A DNA stretch of 64,000 bases from Neoechinorhynchus agilis (lineage: Eukaryota > Acanthocephala): positions 15,190,001 through 15,254,000 of the forward strand of contig CM121342.1 in NCBI GenBank assembly GCA_051530055.1, written 5' to 3'. The translations under genes and the position numbers were made by a program. Shown here piece after piece: positions 11,215 through 26,800 of the stretch (position 1 is the stretch's first letter; the number at the start of each line of letters is the position of its first letter). The notes beneath the pieces were generated by a model. It was not told the DNA's origin, made no database searches, and saw only the letters and a program-made list of their open reading frames with translations.

Positions 11215-11515
11215 CTAAGTAGTGTTTTCCCCATAGTGTTGCCATCATTTTGCCTCAAGATTACAGACGAACTCGCGAATTTAATCGACCAAATATCGTT
11301 CGAAGGTCATTTAGTAGGCAACATTGCTTCGAGTGAAAATCGAATATTGGTGGCCATTTGTGTCCACAGTTGCTCCTCGATTTTAATATCAAACTTTGGA
11401 ATTAATTTCAGACTTCGTAAAAGATTAGGCATTAGCATTTTTATCTTTTTCCATGTAAAGCGCTGCTTTAATTTAGGCTGCAATCTTTTTTCCAAAATAT
11501 TGTCGTGATCAATTT
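11215..11515 (-). other. Unrecognised conserved segment (inverted relative to 35590-35910)
   Basis: Read on the minus strand, the part around 11300-11345 matches 35726-35765 and 41881-41920 on the plus strand over about 37 bases with only three or four differences, and encodes WTQMATNIRFSL against WTQMANKIRFAL. A second block near 11225-11260 matches about 35865-35905. Both sites may be remnants of one dispersed gene or element. The same DNA read on the other strand also stays open, so the coding strand is uncertain. Confidence 0.4.
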
Positions 11516-11647
11516 TCTTTTGTTTATTTTTGCGAAGAATCTTTATAAATCCGGATTCACAAAAAACATGGTATTTTATCGTCTAAGTGAATTGTTTTTG
11601 TAACCTTAAACTTAGTGTCCAATCTTAATTTTTATTATTATAACGAG

Positions 11648-11875
11648 CATTTTTAGTGAAGGTAGACATAACGCAGTTGCTGTGTCGCTGACCCGAATTT
11701 CGTCAGCAATATCTCGATATAAACAGAGGTAGACGTAACGCAGTTGTTCTTTCTCTGATGCGTATTTCGTCAGCAACATCTCAATATTTACAGAAACAGA
11801 TGTAACGCACTTGTTGTTTCCATGACACGCATTTCGTACAGTAATATTTTGATAATTATATACGCAGGCGTAGCG
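11648..11875. repeat. Diverged monomers at the left edge of the satellite
   Basis: Three full monomers (11674-11740, 11741-11807, 11808-11875) preceded by a partial one. They are 67, 67 and 68 bp long and clearly related to A, B and C but far more diverged from them than core copies are from each other. They do not belong to the homogeneous trimer. This fits the usual pattern in which array edges keep old sequence while the core is homogenised by unequal exchange. Confidence 0.8.
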
Positions 11876-14800
11876 CAGTTGCATCTCCGACGCGCCATTT
11901 CGTACAGAGATATCTCAATATTTATGGAAGCAGACGTAACAATTTTGTTGTGTCTCTAACGCGCTGTTCTTCAACAATATCTCGACACTTGCAGAGGAAG
12001 ACATTACGCATTTGTTGCATCTCCGACGCGCATTTCTTACAGCAATATCTTGATAATTATAGAGACAGATGTAACGCAGTTCTTGTATCTCCGACGCGCA
12101 TTTCGTACAGAGATATCTCAATATTTATGGAAGCAGACGTAACAATTTTGTTGTGTCTCTAACGCGCTGTTCTTCAACAATATCTCGACACTTGCAGAGG
12201 TAGACATCACGCATTTGTTGCATCTCCGACGCGCATTTCTTACAGCAATATCTTGATAATTATAGAGACAGATGTAACGCAGTTCTTGTATCTCCGACGC
12301 GCATTTCGTACAGAGATATCTCAATATTTATGGAAGCAGACGTAACAATTTTGTTGTGTCTCTAACGCGCTGTTCTTCAACAATATCTCGACCTTGCAGA
12401 GGAAGACATCGCATTTGTTGCATCTCCGACGCGCATTTCTTACAGCAATATCTTGATAATTATAGAGACAGATGTAACGCAGTTCTTGTATCTCCGACGC
12501 GCATTTCGTACAGAGATATCTCAATATTTATGGAAGCAGACGTAACAATTTTGTTGTGTCTCTAACGCGCTGTTCTTCAACAATATCTCGACACTTGCAG
12601 AGGAAGACATTACGCATTTGTTGCATCTCCGACGCGCATTTCTTACAGCAATATCTTGATAATTATAGAGACAGATGTAACGCAGTTCTTGTATCTCCGA
12701 CGCGCATTTCGTACAGAGATATCTCAATATTTATGGAAGCAGACGTAACAATTTTGTTGTGTCTCTAACGCGCTGTTCTTCAACAATATCTCGACACGCA
12801 GAGGCAGACATCACGCAGTTGTTGCATCTCCGACGCCTTTCTTACAGCAATATCTTGATAATTATAGAGACAGATGAACGCAGTTCTTGTTCTCCGACGC
12901 GCATTTGTACAGAGATATCTCAGAATTTATGGAAGCAGACGTAACAATTTTGTTGTGCTCTAACGCGCTGTTCTTCAACAATATCTCGACACTTGCAGAG
13001 GCAGACATCACGCATTTGTTGCATCTCCGACGCGCATTTCTTACAGCAATATCTTGATAATTATAGAGACAGATGTAACGCAGTTCTTGTATCTCCGACG
13101 CGCATTTCGTACAGAGATATCTCAATATTTATGGAAGCAGACGTAACAATTTTGTTGTGTCTCTAACGCGCTGTTCTTCAGCAATATCTCGACACTTGCA
13201 GAGGAAGACATTACGCTTTGGTTTCATCTCCGAAGCGAATTTCTAACAGCAATATCTTGATAATTATAGAAGCAGATGTAACGCAGTTCTTGTATCTCCG
13301 ACGCGCATTTCGTACAGAGATATCGCAATATTTATGGAAGCAGACGTAACAATTTTGTTGTGTCTCTAACGAGCTGTTCTTCGACAATATCTCGACACTT
13401 GCAGAGGTAGACATCACGCAGTTGTTTCATCTCCGACGCGCATTTCTTACAGCAATATCTTGTTAATTATAGAGACAGATGTAACGCAGTTCTTGTATCT
13501 CCGACGCGCATTTCGTACAGACATAACTCAATATTTATGGAAGCAGACGTAACAATTTTGTTGTGTCTCTAACGCGCTGTTCTTCAACAATATCTCGACA
13601 CTGGCAGAGGAAGACATTACGCATTTGTTGCATCTCCGACGCGCATTTCTTACAGCAATATCTTGATAATTATAGAGACAGATGTAACACAGTTCTTGTA
13701 CCTCCGACGCGCATTTCGTACAGAGATATCTCAATATTTATGGAAGCAGACGTAACAATTTTATTGTGTCTCTAACGCGCTGTTCTTCAACAATATCTCG
13801 ACACTTGCAGAGGAAGACATTGCGCTTTGGTTGCATCTCCGACGCGCATTTCTTACAGCAATATCTTGATAATTATAGAAGCAGATGTAACGCAGTTCTT
13901 GTATCTCCGACGCGCATTTCGTACAGAGATATCGCAATATTTATGGAAGCAGACGTAACAATTTTGTTGTGTCTCTAACGCGCTGTTCTTCGACAATATC
14001 TCGACACTTGCAGAGGTAGACATAACGCAGTTGTTTCATCTCCGACGCGCATTTCTTACAGCAATATCTTGTTAATTATAGAGACAGATGTAACGTAGTT
14101 CTTGTATCTCCGACGCGCATTTCGTACAGAGATATCTTAGAATTTTGTGGAAGCAGACGTAACAATTTTGTAGTGTCTCTAACGCGCTGTTCTTTAACAA
14201 TATCTCGACACTTGCAGAGGCAGACATCACGCATTTGTTGCATCTCCGACGCGCATTTCTTACAGCAATATCTTGATAATTATAGAGACAGATGTAACGC
14301 AGTTCTTGTACCTCCGACGCGCATTTCGTACAGAGATATCTCAATATTTATGGAAGCAGACGTAACAATTTTGTTGTGTCTCTAACGCGCTGTTCTTCGA
14401 CAATATCTCGACACTTGCAGAGGTAGACATCACGCATTTGTTGCATCTCCGACGCGCATTTCTTACAGCAATATCTTGATAATTATAGAGAAAGATGTAA
14501 CGCAGTTCTTGTATCTCCGACGCGCATTTCGTACAGAGATATCTCAATATTTATGGAAGCAGACGTAACAATTTTTTTGTGTCTCTAACGCGCTGTTCTT
14601 CAACAATATCTCGACACTTGCAGAGGAAGACATTACGCAGTTGTTGCATCCCGACGGCATTTCTTACAGCAATATCTTGATTATTATAGAAGCAGATGTA
14701 ACGCAGTTCTTGTATCTCCGACGCGCATTTCTTACAGCAATATCTTGATAATTATAGAAGAAGATGTAACGCAGTTCTTGTATCTTAGACGCGCATTTCT

Positions 14801-17800
14801 TACAGCAATATCTTGATAATTATAGAGACAGATGTAACGCAGTTCTTATATGTCCGACGCGCATTTTTTACAGAGATATCTCAAAATTTATCGAAGCAGA
14901 CGTAACAATTTTGTTGTGTCTCTAACGCGCTGTTCTTCGACAATATCTCGACACTTGCAGAGGTAGACATCACGCAGTTGTTGCATCTCCGACGCGCATT
15001 TCTTACAGCAATATCTTGATAATTATAGAGACAGATGTAACGCAGTTCTTGTATCTCCGACGCGCATTTCGTACAGAGATATCTCAATATTTATGGAAGC
15101 AGACGTAACAATTTTGTTGTGTCTCTAACGCGCTGTTCTTCAACAATATCTCGACACTTGCAGAGGAAGACATTACGCATTTGTTGCATCTCCGACGCGC
15201 ATTTCTTACAGCAATATCTTGATAATTATAGAGGCAGATGTAAAGCAGTTCTTGTATCTCCGACGCGCATTTCGTACAGAGATATCTCAATATTTATGGA
15301 AGCAGACGTAACAATTTTGTTGTGTCTCTAACGCGCTGTTCTTCAACAATATCTCGACACTTGCAGAGGTAGACATTACGCATTTGTTGCATCCCGACGG
15401 CATTTCTTACAGCAATATCTTGATAATAATAGAAGCAGATGTAACGCAGTTATTGTATCTCCGACGCGCATTTCGTACAGAGATATCGCAATATTTATGG
15501 AAGCAGACGTAACAATTTTGTTGTGTCTAACGCGCTGTTCTTCGACAATATCTCGACACTTGCAGCGGTAGACATCACGCATTTGTTGCATCTCCGACGC
15601 GCATTTCTTACAGCAATAGCTTGATAATTATAGAGACAGATGTAACGCAGTTCTTGTATCTCCGACGCGCATTTCGTACAGAGATATCTCAATATTTATG
15701 GAAGCAGACGTAACAATTTTGTTGTGTCTCTAACGCGCTGTTCTTCAACAATATCTCGACACTTGCAGAGGAAGACATTACGGGTGTTGCATCTCCGACG
15801 CATTTCTTACAGCAATATCTTGATTATTATAGAAGCAGATGTAACGCAGTTCTTGTATCTCCGACGCGCATTTCTTACAGCAATATCTTGATAATTATAG
15901 AAGAAGATGTAACGCAGTTCTTGTATCTTAGACGCGCATTTCTTACAGCAATATCTTGATAATTATAGAGACAGATGTAACGCAGTTCTTATATATCCGA
16001 CGCGCATTTCTTACAGAGATATCTCAAAATTTATCGAAGCAGACGTAACAATTTTGTTGTGTCTCTAACGCGCTGTTCTTCGACAATATCTCGACACTTG
16101 CAGATGTAGACATCACGCAGTTGTTGCATCTCCGACGCGCATTTCTTACAGCAATATCTTGATAATTATAGAGACAGATGTAACGCAGTTCTTGTATCTC
16201 CGACGCGCATTTCGTACAGAGATATCTCAATATTTATGGAAGCAGACGTAACAATTTTTTTGTGTCTCTAACGCGCTGTTCTTCAACAATATCTCGACAC
16301 TTGCAGAGGAAGACATTACGCAGTTGTTGCATCCCGACGCGCATCTCTTACAGCTATATCTTGATAATTATAGAAGCAGATGTAACGCAGTATTTGCATC
16401 TCCGACGCGCATTTCGTACAGAGATATCTCAGAATTTATGGAAGCAGACGTAACAATTTTGTTGTGTCTCTAACGCGCTGTTCTTCAACAATATCTCGAC
16501 ACTTGCAGAAGCAGACATCACGCAGTTGTTGCATCTCCGACGCGCATTTCTTACAGCAATATCTTGATAATTATAGAGACAGATGTAACGCAGTTCTTTT
16601 ATCTCCGACGCGCATTTCGTACAGAGATATCTCAGAATTTATGGAAGCAGACGTAACAATTTTGTTGTGTCTCTAACGCGCTGTTCTTTAACAATATCTC
16701 GACACTTGCAGAGGCAGACATGACGCATTTGTTGCATCTCCGACGCGCATTTCTTACAGCAATATCTTGATAATTATAGAGGCAGATGTAACGCAGTTCT
16801 TGTATCTCCGACGCGCATTTCGTACAGAGATATCTCAATATTTATGGAAGCAGACGTAACAATTTTGTTGTGTCTCTAACGCGCTGTTCTTCAACAATAT
16901 CTCGACACTTGCAGAAGAAGACATTACGCATTTGTTGCATCTCCGACGCGCATTTCTTACAGCAATATCTTGATAATTATAGAGGCAGATGTAACGCAGT
17001 TCTTGTATCTCCGACGCGCATTTCGTACAGAGATATCTCAATATTTATGGAAGCAGACGTAACAATTTTGTTGTGTCTCTAACGCGCTGTTCTTCAACAA
17101 TATCTCGACACTTGCAGAGGCAGACATCACGCATTTGTTGCATCTCCGACGCGCATTTCTTACAGCAATATCTTGATAATTATAGAGACAGATGTAACGC
17201 AGTTCTTGTATCTCCGACGCGCATTTCGTACAGAGATATCTCAATATTTATGGAAGCAGACGTAACAATTTTGTTGTGTCTCTAACGCGCTGTTCTTCAA
17301 CAATATCTCGACACTTGCAGAGGAAGACATTACGCAGTTGTTGCATCTCCGACGCGCATTTCTTACAGCAATATCTTGATTATTATAGAAGCAGATGTAA
17401 CGCAGTTCTTGTATCTCCGACGCGCATTTCTTACAGCAATATCTTGTTTATTATAGAGACAGATGAAACGCAGTTCTTGTATCTCCGACGCGCATTTCGT
17501 AAAGAACTATCTCAGAATTTATGGAAGCAGACGTAACAATTTTGTTACGTCTCTAACGCGCTGTTCTTCAACAATATCTCGACAATTGCAGAGGAAGACA
17601 TTACGCATTTGTTGCATCTCCGACGCGCATTTCTTACAGCAATATCTTGATAATTATAGAGACAGATGTAACGCAGTTCTTGTATCTCCGACGCGCATTT
17701 CGTGCAGAGATATCTCAATATTTATTGAAGCAGACGTAACAATTTTGTTGTGTCTCTAACGCGCTGTTCTTCAACAATATCTCGACACTTGCAGAGGAAG

Positions 17801-20800
17801 ACATTACGCATTTGTTGCATCTCCGACGCGCATTTCTTACAGCAAAATCTTGATAATTATAGAAGCAGATGTAACGCAGTATTTGTATCTCCGACGCGCA
17901 TTTCGTACAGAGATATCTCAGAATTTATGGAAGCAGACGTAACAATTTTGTTGTGTCTCTAACGCGCTGTTCTTCAACAATATCTCGACACTTGCAGAGG
18001 TAGACGTCACGCAGTTGTTGCATCTCCGACGCGCATTTCTTACAGCAATATCTTGATAATTATAGAGACAGATGTAACGCAGTTCTTGTATCTCCGACGC
18101 GCATTTCGTACAGAGATATCTCAATATTTATGGAAGCAGACGTAACAATTTTTTTGTGTCTCTAACGCGCTGTTCTTCAACAATATCTCAACACTTGCAG
18201 AGGAAGACATTACGCAGTTGTTGCATCCCGACGCGCATTTCTTACAGCAATATCTTGATAATTATAGAGGCAGATGTAAACCAGTTCTTGTATCTCCGAA
18301 GCGCATTTCGTACAGAGATATCTCAATATTTATGGAAGCAGACGTAACAATTTTGTTGTGTCTCTAACGCGCTGTTCTTCAACAATATCTCGACACTTGC
18401 AGAGGAAGACATTACGCATTTGTTGCATCTCCGACGCGCATTTCTTACAGCAATATCTTGATAATAATAGAAGCAGATGTAACGCAGTTATTGTATCTCC
18501 GACGCGCATTTCGTACAGAGATATCGCAATATTTATGGAAGCAGACGTAACAATTTTGTTGTGTCTCTAACGCGCTGTTCTTCGACAATATCTCGACACT
18601 TGCAGAGGTAGACATCACGCAGTTGTTTCATCTCCGACGCGCATTTCTTACAGCAATATCTTGATAATTATAGAGACAGATGTAACGCAGTTCTTGTATC
18701 TCCGACGCGCATTTCGTACAGAGATATCTCAATATTTATGGAAGCAGACGTAACAATTTTTTTGTGTCTCTAACGCGCTGTTCTTCAACAATATCTCGAC
18801 ACTTGCAGAGGGAGACATTACGCAGTTGTTGCATCCCGACGCGCATTTCTTACAGCAATATCTTGATAATTATAGAGACAGATGTAACGCAGTTCTTGTA
18901 TCTCCGACGCGCATTTCGTACAGAGATATCTCAATATTTATGGAAGCAGACGTAACAATTTTGTTGTGTCGCTAACGCGCTGTTCTTCAACAATATCTCG
19001 ACACTTGCAGAGGAAGACATTACGCATTTGTTGCATCTCCGACGCGCATTTCGTACAGAGATATCTCAATATTTATGGAAGCAGACGTAAAAATTTTGTT
19101 GTGTCTCTAACGCGCTGTTCTTCAACAATATCTCGACACCTGCAGAGGCAGACATCACGCATTTGTTGCATCTCTGACGCGAATTTGTTACAGCAATATC
19201 TTGATAATTATAGAGACAGATGTAACGCAGTTCTTGTATCTCCGAGGCGCATTTCGTACAGAGATATCTCAGAATTTATGGAAGCAGACGTAACAATTTT
19301 GTTGTGTCTCTAACGCGCTGTTCTTCAACAATATCTCGACACTTGCAGAGGAAGACATTACGCATTTGTTGCATCTCCGACGCGCATTTCTTACAGCAAT
19401 ATCTTGATAATTATAGAAGCAGATGTAACGCAGTATTTGTATCTCCGACGCGCATTTCGTACAGAGATATCTCAGAATTTATGGAAGCAGACGTAACAAT
19501 TTTGTTGTGTCTCTAACGCGCTGTTCTTCAACAATATCTCGACACTTGCAGAAGCAGACATCACGCAGTTGTTGCATCTCCGACGCGCATTTCTTACAGC
19601 AATATCTTGATAATTATAGAGACAGATGTAACGCAGTTCTTTTATCTCCGACGCGCATTTCGTACAGAGATATCTCAGAATTTATGGAAGCAGACGTAAC
19701 AATTTTGTTGTGTCTCTAACGCGCTGTTCTTTAACAATATCTCGACACTTGCAGAGGCAGACATCACGCATTTGTTGCATCTCCGACGCGCATTTCTTAC
19801 AGCAATATCTTGATAATTATAGAGGCAGATGTAAAGCAGTTCTTGTATCTCCGACGCGCATTTCGTACAGAGATATCTCAATATTTATGGAAGCAGACGT
19901 AACAATTTTGTTGTGTCTCTAACGCGCTGTTCTTCAACAATATCTCGACACTTGCAGAGGAAGACATTACGCATTTGTTGCATCTCCGACGCGCATTTCT
20001 TACAGCAATATCTTGATAATAATAGAAGCAGATGTAACGCAGTTATTGTATCTCCGACGCGCATTTCGTACAGAGATATCGCAATATTTATGGAAGCAGA
20101 CGTAACAATTTTGTTGTGTCTCTAACGCGCTGTTCTTCAACAATATCTCGACACTTGCAGAAGCAGACATCACGCAGTTGTTGCATCTCCGACGCGCATT
20201 TCTTACAGCAATATCTTGATAATTATAGAGACAGATGTAACGCAGTTCTTTTATCTCCGACGCGCATTTCGTACAGAGATATCTCAGAATTTATGGAAGC
20301 AGACGTAACAATTTTGTTGTGTCTCTAACGCGCTGTTCTTTAACAATATCTCGACACTTGCAGAGGTAGACATAACGCATTTGTTGCATCTCCGACGCGC
20401 ATTTCTTACAGCAATATCTTGATAATTATAGAGACAGATGTAACGCAGTTCTTGTATCTCCGACGCGCATTTCGTACAGAGATATCTCAATATTTATTGA
20501 AGCAGACGTAACAATTTTGTTGTGTCTCTAACGCGCTGTTCTTCAACAATATCTCGACACTTGCAGAGGAAGACATTACGCATTTGTTGCATCTCCGACG
20601 CGCATTTCTTACAGCAATATCTTGATAATTATAGAGGCAGATGTAAAGCAGTTCTTGTATCTCCGACGCGCATTTCGTACAGAGATATCTCAATATTTAT
20701 GGAAGCAGACGTAACAATTTTGTTGTGTCTCTAACGCGCTGTTCTTTAACAATATCTCGACACTTGCAGAGGCAGACATCACGCATTTGTTGCATCTCCG

Positions 20801-23800
20801 ACGCGCATTTCTTACAGCAATATCTTGATAATTATAGAGGCAGATGTAACGCAGTTCTTGTATCTCCGACGCGCATTTCGTACAGAGATATCGCAATATT
20901 TATGGAAGCAGACGTAACAATTTTGTTGTGTCTAACGCGCTGTTCTTCGACAATATCTCGACACTTGCAGAGGTAGACATCACGCATTTGTTGCATCTCC
21001 GACGCGCATTTCTTACAGCAATATCTTGATAATTATAGAGACAGATGTAACGCAGTTCTTGTATCTCCGACGCGCATTTCGTACAGAGATATCTCAATAT
21101 TTATGGAAGCAGACGTAACAATTTTGTTGTGTCTCTAACGCGCTGTTCTTCAACAATATCTCGACACTTGCAGAGGAAGACATTACGCAGTTGTTGCATC
21201 TCCGACGCGCATTTCTTACAGCAATATCTTGATAATTATAGAAGCAATGTAACGCAGTTCTTGTATCTCCGACGCGCATTTCTTACAGCAATATCTTGAT
21301 AATTATAGAAGCAGACGTAACAATTTTGTTGTGTCTAACGCGCTATTCTTCGACAATATCTCGACACTTGCAGCGGTAGACATCACGCATTTGTTGCATC
21401 TCCGGCGCGCATTTCTTACAGCAATATCTTGATAATTATAGAGACAGATGTAACGCAGTTCTTGTACCTCCAACGCGCATTTCGTACAGAGATATCTCAA
21501 TATTTATGGAAGCAGACGTAACAATTTTGTTGTGTCTCTAACGCGCTGTCCTTCGACAATATCTCGACACTTGCAGAGGTAGACATCACGCATTTGTTGC
21601 ATCTCCGACGCGCGTTTCTTACAGCAATATCTTGATAATTATAGAGAAAGGTGTAACGCAGTTCTTGTATCTCCGACGCGCATTTCGTACAGAGATATCT
21701 CAATATTTATGGAAGCAGACGTAACAATTTTTTTGTGTCTCTAACGCGCTGTTCTTCAACAATATCTCGACACTTGCAGAGGAAGACATTACGCAGTTGT
21801 TGCATCCCGACGCGCATTTCTTACAGTAATATCTTGATTATTATAGAAGCAGATGTAACGCAGTTCTTGTATCTCCGACGCGCATTTCGTACAGAGATAT
21901 CTCAATATTTATGGAAGCAGACGTAACAATTTTGTTGTGTCTCTAACGCGCTGTTCTTCAACAATATCTCGACACTTGCAGAGGAAGACATTACGCATTT
22001 GTTGCATCTCCGACGCGCATTCCTTACAGCAATATCTTGATAATAATTAGAAGCAGATGTAACGCAGTTATTGTATCTCCGACGCGCATTTCTTACAGCA
22101 ATATCTTGATAATTATAGAAGCAGACGTAACAATTTTGTTGTGTCTAACGCGCTATTCTTCGACAATATCTCGACACTTGCAGCGGTAGACATCACGCAT
22201 TTGTTGCATCTCCGGCGCGCATTTCTTACAGCAATATCTTGATAATTATAGAGACAGATGTAACGCAGTTCTTGTACCTCCAACGCGCATTTCGTACAGA
22301 GATATCTCAATATTTATGGAAGCAGACGTAACAATTTTGTTGTGTCTCTAACGCGCTGTCCTTCGACAATATCTCGACACTTGCAGAGGTAGACATCACG
22401 CATTTGTTGCATCTCCGACGCGCGTTTCTTACAGCAATATCTTGATAATAATAGAAGCAGATGTAACGCAGTTCTTGTATCTCCGACGCGCACTTCGTAC
22501 AGAGATATCTCAATATTTATGGAAGCAGACGTAACAATTTTGTTGTGTCTCTAACGCGCTGTTCTTCAACAATATCTCGACACTTGCAGAGGAAGACATT
22601 ACGCAGGTGTTGCATCACCGACGCGCATTTCTTACAGCAATATCTCTATAATTATAGAGACAGATCTAACGCAGTTCTTGTATCTCCGACGCGCATTTCG
22701 TGCAGAGATATCGCAATATTTATGGAAGCAGACGTAACAATTTTGTTGTGTCTCTAACGCGCTGTTCTTTAACAATATCTCGACACTTGCAGAGGTTGAC
22801 ATCACGCATTTGTTGCATCTCCGACGCGCATTTCTTACAGCAATATCTTGATAATTATGGAGACAGATGTAACGCAGTTCTTGTATCTCCGACGCGCATT
22901 TCAGCCGGAGATATCTCAATATTTATGGAAGCAGACGTAACAATTTTGTTGTGTCTCTAACGCGCTGTTCTTCAACAATATCTCGACACTTGTAGAGGAA
23001 GACATTACGCATTTGTTGCATCTCCAAAGCGCATTTCCTACAGCAATATCTTGATAATTATAGAGACAGATGTAACGCAGTTCTTGTATCTCCGACGCGC
23101 ATTTCGTACAGAGATATCTCAACATTTATGGAAGCAGACGTAACAATTAAGTTTTGTCTCTAACGCGCTGTTCTTCAACAATATCTCGACACTTGTAGAT
23201 TAAGACATTACGCGTTTGTTGCATCTCCAAAGCGCATTTCTTACAGCAATATCTTGATAATTATAGAAGCAGATGTAACGCAGTTCTTGTATCTCCGACG
23301 CGCATTTCTGTACAGAGATATCTCAATATTTATGGAAGCAGACGTAACAATTTTGTTGTGTCTCTAACGCGCTGTTCTTCAACAATATCTCGACACTTGC
23401 GGAGGAAGACATTACGCATTTGTTGCATCTCCGACGCGCATTTCTTACAGCAATATCTTGATAATTATAGAAGCAGATGTAACGCAGTTCTTGTATCTCC
23501 GACGCGCATTTCGTGCAGAGATATCGCAATACTTATGGAAGCAGACGTAACAATTTTGTTGTGTCTCTAACGCGCTGTTCTTTAACAATATCTCGACACT
23601 TGCAGAGGTAGACATCACGCATTTGTTGCATCTCCGACGCGCATTTCTTACAGCAATATCTTGATAATTATGGAGACAGATGTAACGCAGTTCTTGTATC
23701 TCCGACTCGCATTTCGTACAGAGATATCTCAATATTTATGGAAGCAGACGTAACAATTTTGTTTTGTCTCTAACGCGCTGTTCTTCAACAATATCTCGAC

Positions 23801-26800
23801 ACTTGCAGAGGAAGACATTACGCATTTGTTGCATCTCCGACGCGCATTTCTACAGCAATATCTTGATAATTATAGAGACAGATGTAACGCAGTTCTTGTA
23901 TCTCCGACGCGCATTTCGTACAGAGATATCTCAATATTTATGGAAGCAGACGTAACAATTTTGTTGTGTCTCTTTTACGCGCTGTTCTTCAACAATATCT
24001 CGACACCTGCAGAGGTAGACATCACGCATTTGTTGCATCTCCGACGCGCATTTCTTAAAGCAATATCTTGATAATTATAGAGACAGATGTAACGCAGTTC
24101 TTGTATCTCCGACGCGCATTTCGTACAGAGATATCTCAATATTTATGGAAGCAGACGTAACAATTTTGTTGTGTCTCCAACACGCTGTTCTTCGACAATT
24201 TCTCGACACTTGCAGAGGTAGACATTACGCTTTAGTTGCAGCTCCGAAGCGCATTTCTTACAGCAATATCTTGATAATTATAGAGACAGATGTAACGCAG
24301 TTCTTGTATCTCCGACGCGCATTTCGTGCAGAGATATCGCAATATTTATGGAAGCAGACGTAACAATTTTGTTGTGTCTCTAACGCGCTGTTCTTCAACA
24401 ATATCTCGGACACTTGCGGAGGAAGACATTACGCATTTGTTGCATCTCCGACGCGCATTTCTTACAGCAATATCTTGATAATTATAGAGGCAGATGTAAC
24501 GCAGTTCTTGTATCTCCGACGCGCATTTCGTGCAGAGATATCTCAATATTTATGGAAGCAGACGTAACAATTTTGTTGTGTCTTTAACGCGCTGTTCTTT
24601 AAAAATATCTCGACACTTGCAGAGGCAGACATCACGCATTTGTTGCATCTCCGACGCGCATTTCTTACAGCAATATCTTGATAATTAAAGAGAAAGATGT
24701 AACGCAGTTCTTGTATCTCCGACGCGCATTTCGTTCAGAGATATCTCAATATTTATGGAAGCAGACGTAACAATTTTGTTATGTCTCTAACGCGCTGTTC
24801 TTCAACAATATCTCGACACTTGCAGAGGAAGACATTACGCATTTGTTGCATCTCCGACGCGCATTTCTTACAGCAAAATCTTGATAATTATAGAAGCAGA
24901 TGTAACGCAGTTCTTGTATCTCCGACGCGCATTTCGTACAGAGATATTCCAATATTTATGGAAGCAGACGTAACAGTTTTGTTGTGTCTCTAACGCGCTG
25001 TTCTTCAACAATATTACGACACCCTACAGAGGAAGACATTACGCATTTGTTGCATCTCCACGCGACTTTCTTACAGCAATATCTTGATAATAATAGAGGC
25101 AGATGTAAAGCAGTTCTTGTATCTCCGCCGCGCATTTCGTACAGAGATATCTCAATATTTACGGAAGCAGACGTAACAATTTTGTTGTGTCTCTAACGCG
25201 CTGTTCTTCAACAATATCTCGACACTTGCAGAGGAAGACATTACGCATTTGTTGCATCTCCGACGCGCATTTCTTACAGCAATATCTTGATAATAATAGA
25301 GGCAGATGTAAAGCAGTTCTTGTATCTCCGCCGCGCATTTCGTACAGAGATATCTCAATATTTACGGAAGCAGACGTAACAATTTTGTTGTGTCTCTAAC
25401 GCGCTGTTCTTTAACAATATCTCGACACTTGCAGAGGCAGACATCACGCATTTGTTGCATCTCCGACGCGCATTTCTTACAGCAATATCTTGATAATTAT
25501 AGAGACAGATGTAACGCAGTTCTTGTATCTCCGACGCGCATTTCGTACAGAGATATCTCAATATTTATGGAAGCAGACGTAACAATTTTGTTGTGTCTAT
25601 AACGCGCTGTTCTTTAACAATATCTCGACACTTGCAGAGGAAGACATTACGCATTTGTTGCATCTCCGACGCGCATTTCTTACAGCAATATCTTGATAAT
25701 AATAGAAGCAGATGTAACGCAGTTCTTGTATCTCCGACGCGCATTTCGTGCAGAGATATCGCAATACTTATGGAAGCAGACGTAACAATTTTGTTGTGTC
25801 TCTAACGCGCTGTTCTTTAACAATATCTCGACACTTGCAGAGGTAGACATCACGCATTTGTTGCATCTCCGACGCGTACACGTCTTACAGCAATATCTTG
25901 ATAATTATGGAGACAGATGTAACGCAGTTCTTGTATCTCCGACGCGCATTTCGTACAGAGATATCTCAATATTTATGGAAGCAGACGTAACAATTTTGTT
26001 TTGTCTCTAACGCGCTGTTCTTCAACAATATCTCGACACTTGCAGAGGAAGACATTACCCATTTGTTGCATCTCCGACGCGCATTTCTACAGCAATATCT
26101 TGATAATTATAGAGACAGATGTAACGCAGTTCTTGTATCTCCGACGCGCATTTCGTACAGAGATATCTCAATATTTATGGAAGCAGACGTAACAATTTTG
26201 TTGTGTCTCTTACGCGCTGTTCTTCAACAATATCCCGACACTTGCAGAGGAAGACATTACGAATTTGTTGCATCTCCGACGCGCATTTCTTACAGCAATA
26301 TCTTGATAATTATAGAGACAGATGTAACGCAGTTCTTGTATCTCCGACGCGCATTTCGTACAGAGATATCTCAATATTTATGGAAGCAGACGTAACAATT
26401 TTGTTGTGTCTCTAACGCGCTGTTCTTCAACAATATCTCGACACTTGCGGAGGAAGACATTACGCATTTGTTGCATCACCGACGCGCATTTCTTACAGCA
26501 ATATCTTGATAATTATAGAAGCAGATGTAACGCAGTTCTTGTATCTCCGACGCGCATTTCGCAGAGATATCGCAATATTTATGGAAGCAGACGTAACAAT
26601 TTTGTTGTGTCTCTAACGCGCTGTTCTTCAACAATATCTCGACACTTGCGGAGGAAGACATTACGCATTTGTTGCATCTCCGACGCGCATTTCTTACAGC
26701 AATATCTTGATAATTATAGAAGCAGATGTAACGCAGTTCTTGTATCTCCGACGCGCATTTCGTGCAGAGATATCGCAATATTTATGGAAGCAGACGTAAC

